The notes under the pieces are model-generated. The model had not been told where the DNA came from, did not search any database, and saw only the letters and a list, made by a program, of their open reading frames with translations. From an uncultured Clostridia bacterium (GTDB lineage Bacteria; Bacillota; Clostridia; UMGS1883), in assembly GCA_947630525.1 (NCBI GenBank), contig CANRHW010000036.1:1-10951 (forward strand): 10,951 nt of DNA. Reading direction: 5' to 3'. The position numbers and the translations under genes are program-made. How positions within the stretch are numbered: the first letter of the stretch is position 1; every line of letters starts with the position of its first letter. Below are positions 5,921 through 10,951 of this stretch, piece after piece.

Positions 5921-7189
5921 ATGTTAGACATGAAAATTATCCGCGGCGAGACCGAAAGGGTCAAGGCCGCCATGGCCCGCCGCAAAGAAGACGTGGATAT
6001 AGACGGCGTCATCGCCCTTGACGACCGCCGCAGAGCCATTCTGTACGAGGTGGAGACCCTCAAAGCGAAGCAGAATGAGACCTCGAAAAAAATCCCCGTG
6101 ATGAAAAAGGCCGGCGAAGATACCGCCCCGATTTTTGCCGAGATGAAGGCGCTTTCCGACCGCGTTAAGGAGTTGGACGAGCAGGTTCGCGCCGTTGAAG
6201 GCCAGATTTACGAGGCCATGCTCCGCATACCCAACATTCCCAACGACGACGTTCCCGACGGCGATACCGATGAGGACAACGTGGAGATTCGCCGCTACGG
6301 CGAGCCCACGAAGTTTGATTTTGAACCCAAGGCCCACTGGGATTTGGGCGCGGATTTGGGCATCCTCGACCCTGATACCGCCGCCAAAATAACCGGCGCC
6401 AGATTTCACGTTTACCGCGATATGGGCGCCAAGCTTGAAAGGGCCATTGTTAATTACTTCCTTGACATGCATACGGAAAAACACGGTTATACCGAGATTT
6501 TTCCGCCGTTTATGGTTCACCGCAACTCCATGATCGGCACCGGCCAGCTCCCCAAGTTTGAAGAAGACGCCTACAAGGTAGCCGGCACAGATTACTTCCT
6601 TGTGCCGACCGCGGAGGTGCCCGTGACGAATATGTATCGCGAACAGATTTTGGATGGCGCGCAGCTGCCCATCAAGCACGTGGCCTATACCGCCTGCTTC
6701 CGGCAGGAGGCCGGCAGCGCCGGACGCGACGGCCGCGGCCTTATCCGGCAGCACCAGTTCAACAAGGTGGAGCTGGTGAAGTTCACCCGCCCCGAGGACA
6801 GCTATGAGGAGTTGGAAAAGCTCACCCATGACGCGGAGGAGGTGCTCCAGGGCCTTGGGCTGCCATACAGGGTGGTCCGCATTTGCGTGGGCGACCTGGG
6901 CTTCACCGCCGCTAAGAAGTATGATATCGAAGTATGGATGCCCTCGTACGGCAGATATGTGGAGATATCCTCCTGCTCCAATTTTGAGGACTTCCAGGCT
7001 CGCCGCGCCAATATAAAGTTTAAGGACGGCAGTGGCAAGGCTCAGTTTGTCCACACTCTTAACGGCAGCGGCGTGGCCGTGGGCCGCACTGTGGCGGCCA
7101 TTATGGAGAATTACCAGAATGCCGACGGCAGCGTTACGATCCCCGAGGCGCTGCGGCCTTATTTGGGCGGCCGTGATATAATAAAGTAG
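5921..7189 (+). CDS. serS: Serine-tRNA ligase
   Basis: Class II aminoacyl-tRNA synthetase that charges tRNA-Ser (and tRNA-Sec where present) with serine. It is 422 residues, normal length. Visible: the N-terminal coiled-coil arm (about residues 30-100, rich in Lys/Glu, for example ETLKAKQNETSKKIP), the IPNIPNDDVP linker at 103-112, the TAE serine-binding triplet at 230-232, motif 2 with CFRQEAGSAGRDGRGL from 259, and motif 3 GSGVAVGRTVAAIMEN at 382-397. ATG at 5921 follows GGAGGT (5909-5914) at 6 bases. It starts 23 bases after parB with no room for a promoter or T-box leader, so it is probably read from the parA promoter. After its stop comes repeat copy 2, and no orthodox terminator was found. 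Confidence 0.98.
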   Translation: MLDMKIIRGETERVKAAMARRKEDVDIDGVIALDDRRRAILYEVETLKAKQNETSKKIPVMKKAGEDTAPIFAEMKALSDRVKELDEQVRAVEGQIYEAMLRIPNIPNDDVPDGDTDEDNVEIRRYGEPTKFDFEPKAHWDLGADLGILDPDTAAKITGARFHVYRDMGAKLERAIVNYFLDMHTEKHGYTEIFPPFMVHRNSMIGTGQLPKFEEDAYKVAGTDYFLVPTAEVPVTNMYREQILDGAQLPIKHVAYTACFRQEAGSAGRDGRGLIRQHQFNKVELVKFTRPEDSYEELEKLTHDAEEVLQGLGLPYRVVRICVGDLGFTAAKKYDIEVWMPSYGRYVEISSCSNFEDFQARRANIKFKDGSGKAQFVHTLNGSGVAVGRTVAAIMENYQNADGSVTIPEALRPYLGGRDIIK

Positions 7190-7309
7190 GCGGCTGTTTT
7201 AAGTGTGTTAATAGCTGGCCGGAAAAAACTCGCTATGTAATTTGGAGGCACGGGGGCCGGTCGAAAAAATGGCGCAGAACGACGTCGGAACAAGCGATAC
7301 AACGCTGTT

Positions 7310-7424
7310 CCTCCTTTTCCTCACAAACAACTTTGTTGTTTGTGGGGGCCCCAACTCGCAAAAGGTTGGTAGCAAGCGGAGGCGTTATGCCGGAGCGCAG
7401 CGTGACCTTTTGCGAAAAAGGAGG
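7310..7424 (+). repeat. Conserved nested stem domain of repeat copy 2
   Basis: The outer stem CCTCCTTTT (7310-7318) pairs with AAAAGGAGG (7416-7424). It encloses the hairpin 7319-7347, in which all ten arm pairs of 7322-7344 are Watson-Crick, and the 11-bp stem TCGCAAAAGGT (7356-7366) with ACCTTTTGCGA (7405-7415). It matches 2987-3125 of copy 1 minus its 24-base hairpin insertion. Confidence 0.75.
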
Positions 7425-7462
7425 GGCAAGCTCTCGTGCGATGACCTTTTTCGTAAGAAAAA

Positions 7463-7495
7463 GCGTCGGAGCAAAGACGGGCTTTGCCCCGACGC
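7463..7495 (+). repeat. Strong stem-loop in repeat copy 2
   Basis: GCGTCGG pairs with CCGACGC and GCAAAG with CTTTGC, around an ACGGG loop (ACGAG in copy 1). All stem bases are the same as at 3164-3196. The preceding hairpin (7446-7463, arms CTTTTTC and GAAAAAG) keeps its arms while its loop changes from TTAG to GTAA. Confidence 0.75.
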
Positions 7496-7540
7496 CGCCG
7501 AGTGGTGATTTTCGTTCGTAGTTCAAGGGCATAAAAAATA

Positions 7541-7570
7541 AGAAAATTCGCTCGTAAGGGCGAATTTTCT
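7541..7570 (+). repeat. Hairpin with compensatory changes, repeat copy 2
   Basis: An 11-bp stem (arms AGAAAATTCGC and GCGAATTTTCT) equivalent to 3243-3268. Two adjacent pairs differ from copy 1 on both arms, so pairing is kept by double changes. Confidence 0.8.
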
Positions 7571-7687
7571 TCATTAATTAATGGTTTTGTTTATTGTTTA
7601 TTTTTTCAATCCATTTTACCCTAAATAAATAACTCCAGCCCTTGAACGATCTGCGCCATTTTTTTACGGCCACCTCTTGCTGCACGT

Positions 7688-8455
7688 TCACGAAAGTTCC
7701 CAGTAGTGCCGAAAATATCGGGCGGGCATAAGTTGTTTCATAAGCTTCAGATTTTTTCGCTCCTTTATGCCGACGGTGTCATAAAACAGCTTCCACATTT
7801 TTTCAAAGCTTTCTTCGCCGCGGGCGCTCTCCGGCGGAACAAAACCCTCGGCGGATACTATGTAGCGCTCCTTTGTGTCGTAAATTCCCAGCAATCCCCG
7901 GCGGGTGTCGTGCATAACAAAGGGAATACCCGACAGCCTCGCGGCAAAATGTGGCAGCAGCAGAGGCAGCAGGTTGTTTTCCGGCGAAAAACGGCAGTAT
8001 TGCGCTCCGCCCTCCATTACGGAGAAGCGCACGAAGCCCATCATCTTGTCTGTTTCACGTGAAACATTCTGACTTAAAGCCGAGACCCGAAAAACCGCCG
8101 GGTCGGTGAGAAAACCGTTGGCCCCGCCGCCCAGGCGAAAGCCCAGCATCAAATAGCGGTAGATGGAAATTTCCCGGTCGTCGCCGGAGGAGAGAAAAGC
8201 CCGGTATATGCGCTTCATAGCGTTGCCACCCAGCTTCCGGCGGGCGGCGGTAAGCACCCGCCGGGCCTTGTCCGGGTCGGTTTTCACCTCGATAAACCTG
8301 GTGTTGAACGTAAGCTGCAATCTGTCGGCGGAAACTATGTCCGCAGGTTCGCGCCGGGAATAGACCGCGTCAAAAACCGCGGTAAAAAGGCCGTAATACG
8401 AGCCGTCGTACACATATACCCGGCCGCTTTCGTCTAAAATTGTCCTGTCAGACAT
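7688..8455 (-). CDS. DUF4130 protein, predicted DNA metabolism partner of a radical SAM enzyme
   Basis: A 255-residue protein that I recognise as the TIGR03915/DUF4130 family, a conserved partner of TIGR03916-type radical SAM proteins; in proteobacteria the domain is often fused to a uracil-DNA glycosylase domain. Its reaction is not established. The N-terminal VYVYDGSYYGLFTAVFDAVY (residues 13-32) is characteristic, as is the C-terminal LMPARYFRHYWELS (residues 242-255). Mid-protein MGFVRFSVMEGG (139-150) and FMVHDTRR-like sequence (179-186) are also typical. No signal peptide or membrane segment is seen, so it is probably cytosolic. ATG at 8455 has a GGAGAG site upstream and overlaps the end of the radical SAM gene by 22 bases, implying translational coupling. 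A perfect parS (8051-8066) is embedded in the frame as residues NVSRET (130-135). Confidence 0.85.
   Translation of the reverse strand: MSDRTILDESGRVYVYDGSYYGLFTAVFDAVYSRREPADIVSADRLQLTFNTRFIEVKTDPDKARRVLTAARRKLGGNAMKRIYRAFLSSGDDREISIYRYLMLGFRLGGGANGFLTDPAVFRVSALSQNVSRETDKMMGFVRFSVMEGGAQYCRFSPENNLLPLLLPHFAARLSGIPFVMHDTRRGLLGIYDTKERYIVSAEGFVPPESARGEESFEKMWKLFYDTVGIKERKNLKLMKQLMPARYFRHYWELS
8051..8066. promoter_or_regulatory. parS site, perfect consensus, inside the DUF4130 gene
   Basis: TGTTTCACGTGAAACA identical to the site at 4254-4269. On the minus strand it encodes part of NVSRET. It is about 3.8 kb from the parA site, consistent with clustered origin-proximal ParB loading sites. Confidence 0.93.
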
Positions 8456-9747
8456 TTCACTCTCTCCTCAGCCGCGGGCGTCAGCGAATCCAGGTCGTCC
8501 TCCATGGTGAGCTGCTGGTGTTGGAGAATGACCGGCATCATTGAGCTTGAAGCCGTCAGCCCGCCGTAAATAAACGGATAGTCCATTTTGAAGGTCGGGA
8601 ACATATATTTTCCGCCGCAGGTGATAAAATAAACCGAGGTTTTCAGCTGCACGCGCAGCCTTTTCAGGTCGTCGAAGGTCAGCTTTGCCATGCGGCGGGC
8701 CGCGATAATGCGTTTTGCGCACAGAACGCCTATGCCCGGCACCCGAACCAGCATTTCATACGGGGCGGTGTTGATCTCCACAGGAAAAAGCTCCAAGTGG
8801 TTCAGGGCCCAAAACGCCTTGGGGTCCAGCAGTGGGTCGAGATGGCTGTTTTCTTCGCTAAGTATCTCTTCGGCGGTGAAGCCGTAAAATCGCAGCAGCC
8901 AGTCCGCCTGATACAGCCGGTGCTCCCGGAGCAGCGGGGGCTTTATGTCCTTTGGCAGGGCGGGGTGACTGCCCACCGGCACATAGGCGGAATAAAACAC
9001 CCGTTTTAGGCCGTAGGTTCGATAAAGGGCCTGGCTCAGTCGAATTATCTGATAGTCCGTGTCCGGCGTTGCCCCTATTATCATCTGGGTGCTTTGGCCG
9101 GCGGGCACAAAGCGCGGCGTTGAGCGGAAGTGCTTTATATCGTTCTTTCTTTGGATTATGCCATCCCTTATCTGGCCCATGGGCTTGGTGACTTTTTCCC
9201 GGGATTTTTGCGGCGCTAAAAGTTTAAGGCTGTTTTCGCTGGGCAGCTCGATATTCACGCTCATTCTGTCGGCAAGCAGGCCCAGGGCCCGGACAAGTTC
9301 GGGCGACGCGCCGGGTATGGCTTTTACGTGGATGTAACCGCAGAAAAAATACTCCTCCCGGAGGATGCGCAGCACCTCCAGCAGCCGCTCGGCGGTGTAG
9401 TCCGGGCTTTTTATAACGCCCGAGCTCAGAAACAGCCCCTCCACGTAATTGCGGCGGTAAAAGTCGAGAAAGAGCTCCGCCAGCTCCCTTGGCTCAAAGG
9501 CCGCCCTTTCAATGTCATTGCTGCGGCGGCACAGGCAGTATTTGCAGTCGTTTATGCAATAGTTTGTGTAGAGCACCTTTAACAGAGAGATGCAGCGCCC
9601 GTCCGAGCTGAACGCATGGCAGCAGCCCGCGCTTGCGGCGGCGCCAATTCCGCCCTTGATGTTTTTTCTGTTGCTGCCGCTGCTGGTACAAGCGGCGTCG
9701 AATTTTGCGCTTTCCGTAAGTATGCGAAGTTTATCCTGTAATTCCAC
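8434..9747 (-). CDS. Putative DNA modification/repair radical SAM protein with helix-hairpin-helix
   Basis: A 437-residue protein recognised as the TIGR03916 family (radical SAM linked to uracil-DNA glycosylase-type proteins). The substrate is not established. Visible: N-terminal KFDAACTSSGS (residues 15-25), the 4Fe-4S motif C64-x3-C68-x2-C71 (CINDCKYC), SSGV at 108-111, a long barrel region, and near the C-terminus a helix-hairpin-helix with VPGIG at 336-340 followed by CAKRIIAARR, a non-specific DNA-binding module. Extra cysteines (20, 42, 43, 52, 73) surround the cluster motif. I chose GTG at 9747 because GGGGTG lies just upstream and the family begins at about this point; an ATG at 9843 would add 32 residues unlike the family and cross the promoter. 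It is followed, with a 22-base overlap, by the DUF4130 gene. Confidence 0.88.
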   Translation of the reverse strand: MELQDKLRILTESAKFDAACTSSGSNRKNIKGGIGAAASAGCCHAFSSDGRCISLLKVLYTNYCINDCKYCLCRRSNDIERAAFEPRELAELFLDFYRRNYVEGLFLSSGVIKSPDYTAERLLEVLRILREEYFFCGYIHVKAIPGASPELVRALGLLADRMSVNIELPSENSLKLLAPQKSREKVTKPMGQIRDGIIQRKNDIKHFRSTPRFVPAGQSTQMIIGATPDTDYQIIRLSQALYRTYGLKRVFYSAYVPVGSHPALPKDIKPPLLREHRLYQADWLLRFYGFTAEEILSEENSHLDPLLDPKAFWALNHLELFPVEINTAPYEMLVRVPGIGVLCAKRIIAARRMAKLTFDDLKRLRVQLKTSVYFITCGGKYMFPTFKMDYPFIYGGLTASSSMMPVILQHQQLTMEDDLDSLTPAAEERVKCLTGQF

Positions 9748-9814
9748 TGTTTTCACCCCGATTTTTTGTGCGGTAAGGCCCGCCGGGCACCCTTCATGCC
9801 GTGTGCCTAACTTT

Positions 9815-9843
9815 ATTATAGCACAAATATTTCGAAAATGCAA
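9815..9843 (-). promoter_or_regulatory. Promoter of the radical SAM/DUF4130 unit
   Basis: Read on the minus strand: TTGCAT (9838-9843), 17 bases, then a perfect TATAAT (9815-9820) with a TGC extension. The predicted start is near 9808, leaving a leader of about 60 bases. The upstream gene ytvI ends at 9873, so the unit has its own promoter. Confidence 0.75.
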
Positions 9844-9854
9844 ACAAATGTTCG
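9841..9854. promoter_or_regulatory. LexA/DinR (SOS) box candidate overlapping the -35
   Basis: CAAACAAATGTTCG matches the Gram-positive SOS box CGAACRNRYGTTCG at 13 of 14 positions (the second base is A instead of G). It overlaps the -35 hexamer of the radical SAM promoter, where a repressor would block polymerase. A predicted DNA repair function downstream makes SOS control plausible. Inference; not tested. Confidence 0.65.
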
Positions 9855-9872
9855 AGAATTATGCACAAAATT

Positions 9873-10823
9873 TTACTTAGATTTTTGTAGATAACTTACA
9901 ATAATAAGAACCGCCGCCGGCCCGAGTATAAGCCCGGCCAGGCCCAGCAGCTTAAAGCCCAAAAAAAGTCCGACCAGCGTCAGTAAAGGGTGAAGTCCGA
10001 TTTGGGAGCTGAGTATGCGGGGCTCGGTTATCTGCCTTATAAGGGAACAGGCCCCGTACAGCGCCGCCAGTCCGAAGCCCAAGGCCGTGTTGCCCGTGAG
10101 GAACTGCCAAGCCGCCCAGGGCAGCAGTACAAAGCCGGTACCGAACACCGGTATCGCGTCCAGAAAGGCTATGCCGAACGCGATGAGGACGGCGTTTTTT
10201 ATGCCGAAAAGCACCAAAAATACCGACAAGACGCCAAAAGTAACGGCCATAAGCACCGCCTGGGCCCGGACATAGCCGCCAAGGGCGTTTTTTGCGGTTT
10301 GGCCCATGGTTTTCATGGCGCGGAGGAAATTCCCGCCGCCGTTTTGCAATATTATGTCAACCAACTTTTCTTCGTCGCGCAAGAAAAAGAAGGCCGACAG
10401 CAATGAGAACAGCAGCACCATCAAGGCGCCCGTCATGTGCCCCAGCCGCGCGATGAGCTCCAGGGACAGGGATTTTGCCGCTCCGGCCAGTTGGTCGCCG
10501 AAGGTCTTGATAAAAGCGCCGATCAGGGAGTCGTTCTCCCGTATAGCCGACAGCCGGCTGAAAAGCTGCGGCAGACGGTAGCGTTCGCCGTAAGCCGTAA
10601 AAAAAATAACGGCGCAAAGGCCAAGCAGCAGCGCCAGCAAAAATAATAGCGTAAGCGCCGAGGCCGTTCCCCTGCCGAGGCCCGCGCCGGCCATCCGGCG
10701 AACCGGGCGGCGGCAGACCAAATATATCACAAAGCCCAAGATGAACGGCAGCAGCAGCCCCAGCACCCGCGGTAGGGCCAGCAGTCCCAGCGCCAACAAT
10801 ATAAGGTTAAAAAAACGGTCCAT
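9873..10823 (-). CDS. ytvI: AI-2E family permease, sporulation membrane protein YtvI type
   Basis: A 316-residue integral membrane protein. Hydrophobic segments lie at about residues 5-36, 56-77, 130-148, 187-208, 211-225, 228-242, 246-264 and 280-312, with basic loops such as RRPVRR (38-43). The C-terminal half carries the YtvI-like signature: LDAIPVFGTG (221-230), LLPWAAWQFLTGNT, then RQITEPRIL (263-271) and SSQIGLHPLLTLVGLFLG. In Bacillus, ytvI is a mother-cell sporulation gene of unknown transport role; the superfamily name AI-2E does not prove autoinducer export. ATG at 10823 was chosen over 10844 because GGGGTGG lies just upstream (10828-10834) and the predicted transcription start falls at about 10846. 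It is transcribed divergently from whatever lies to the right and separated from the radical SAM gene by its own promoter region. Confidence 0.82.
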   Translation of the reverse strand: MDRFFNLILLALGLLALPRVLGLLLPFILGFVIYLVCRRPVRRMAGAGLGRGTASALTLLFLLALLLGLCAVIFFTAYGERYRLPQLFSRLSAIRENDSLIGAFIKTFGDQLAGAAKSLSLELIARLGHMTGALMVLLFSLLSAFFFLRDEEKLVDIILQNGGGNFLRAMKTMGQTAKNALGGYVRAQAVLMAVTFGVLSVFLVLFGIKNAVLIAFGIAFLDAIPVFGTGFVLLPWAAWQFLTGNTALGFGLAALYGACSLIRQITEPRILSSQIGLHPLLTLVGLFLGFKLLGLAGLILGPAAVLIIVSYLQKSK

Positions 10824-10852
10824 ACAGCCACCCCACATTGTCATCTAAGGGT

Positions 10853-10880
10853 AGTATATGTCCCTCGGCCGGTCTTATTC
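10853..10880 (-). promoter_or_regulatory. Sigma-E-like promoter for ytvI
   Basis: On the minus strand the -10 is CATATACT (10853-10860), fitting the sigma-E form CATAnAnT. The -35 is GAATAAG (10874-10880), matching the first five positions of the KMATATT-type element, with a 13-base spacer. The leader would be about 23 bases. A sigma-A -35 is not evident. Agrees with the sporulation role of YtvI homologues, but short motifs match easily. Confidence 0.5.
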
Positions 10881-10895
10881 TGTTAAAAAATAGGG

Positions 10896-10951
10896 GCGGC
10901 GGCAAAAAATGGCCAAATTACATGGCTAATGCTTCCGGCCCTTAAACGGTC
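10896..10951. repeat. Possible fragment or start of another copy of the dispersed repeat
   Basis: Bases 10935-10951 (CCGGCCCTTAAACGGTC) match the right end of both repeat copies at 14 of 17 positions. The complement of 10913-10923 (ATGTAATTTGG) is identical to 11 bases of the left end of copy 2 (7235-7245). AAAAAATGGC at 10904-10913 also resembles the end motif. The window stops here, so this cannot be resolved. Confidence 0.35.

Larger units (their letters stand above)
7217..7671 (+). repeat. Hairpin-rich dispersed repeat, copy 2
   Basis: Second copy of the element at 2859-3371, same orientation, filling the gap between the convergent serS and DUF4130 genes. The right end (7647-7671) pairs with a left segment (7259-7281), with 15 contiguous base pairs between 7264-7278 and 7650-7664. 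Another, weaker version of the left end lies further out (7217-7233). Conserved inner stems: 7310-7318 with 7416-7424, hairpin 7322-7344 (arms CACAAACAAC and GTTGTTTGTG), 7356-7366 with 7405-7415, 7446-7463, 7463-7495 and 7541-7570. It lacks the two extra hairpin modules of copy 1. Open frames of 88 and 113 codons cross it but are not preserved in copy 1 (a base is gained in the A-run after 3114), so I treat it as noncoding. Confidence 0.85.

Noticed and set aside
5924..7054. 376-codon open frame on the minus strand opposite serS
   Set aside because: Antisense shadow of serS; His/Val/Gly-rich composition arises from the complementary codons.
7177..7182. Perfect TATAAT with TGA extension at the end of serS
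   Set aside because: It encodes the last residues of serS (ATA ATA context), and the position relative to the repeat differs from the promoter-like site at 2847.
7242..7508. Open reading frame of 88 codons (plus strand) in repeat copy 2
   Set aside because: The frame is not kept in copy 1: copy 1 gains a base in the A-run at 3115-3120 and has a 38-base insertion. The sequence is explained by hairpins.
7233..7574. Open reading frame of 113 codons (minus strand) across repeat copy 2
   Set aside because: No equivalent frame is open in copy 1 and the translation resembles no protein I know; indels between copies are not in threes.
9194..9207. Possible Noc-binding site (TTTTCCCGGGATTT) in the radical SAM gene
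   Set aside because: Also 11 of 14 matches, with the right half poorly matched; not enough without a host-specific motif.
9859..9867. TTATGCACA, a DnaA-box match
   Set aside because: A single 9-base match is likely by chance in 11 kb and there is no cluster, so no origin is called here.
1..10951. tRNA, rRNA, CRISPR array, T-box leader or intact transposase
   Set aside because: Looked for in the gaps and found none; the only repeats are the two element copies, their hairpins and the parS sites.

Overview
The window reads as part of a GC-rich, spore-forming member of the Firmicutes (class Clostridia, possibly Oscillospirales-like), close to the chromosomal origin. The evidence is the conserved block mnmE-mnmG-rsmG-noc-parA-parB, consensus parS sites, a Noc-type ParB paralogue and a YtvI-type sporulation membrane protein. 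Taxon assignment is inference from gene order and protein signatures; no rRNA is present.

Layout. 1-2790 (+): the end of mnmE, then mnmG and rsmG, packed as an operon for tRNA and 16S rRNA modification. 2791-3398: no gene, but a roughly 500-base, hairpin-rich repeat (copy 1) whose right end lies just upstream of the noc ribosome binding site. 3399-7189 (+): noc, an intrinsic terminator, a compact parA promoter embedded in two parS sites, then parA-parB-serS. 7190-7687: a second, directly oriented copy of the repeat, between the convergent serS and DUF4130 genes. 7688-9747 (-): an overlapping two-gene unit of a DUF4130 protein and a radical SAM protein with a helix-hairpin-helix, a predicted DNA modification/repair pair. 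Its promoter carries a LexA/DinR-like box. A perfect parS lies inside the DUF4130 reading frame. 9873-10823 (-): a ytvI/AI-2E family permease with a sigma-E-like promoter. The extreme right edge resembles the ends of the repeat.

How the genes fit together. ParA, ParB and the parS sites form the origin segregation system, and the parS/promoter overlap suggests that ParB controls its own operon. Noc is the ParB-derived nucleoid occlusion protein and carries most of the Noc-type specificity residues. The radical SAM/DUF4130 pair is probably a damage-inducible DNA repair or modification unit.

The most unusual content is the repeat. The two copies preserve several stems, including paired base changes that keep stems intact, while neither conserves an open reading frame. 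Copy 1 carries two extra hairpin modules that copy 2 lacks. It is either a miniature inverted-repeat mobile element or a large structured RNA family that has dispersed; I do not recognise it.
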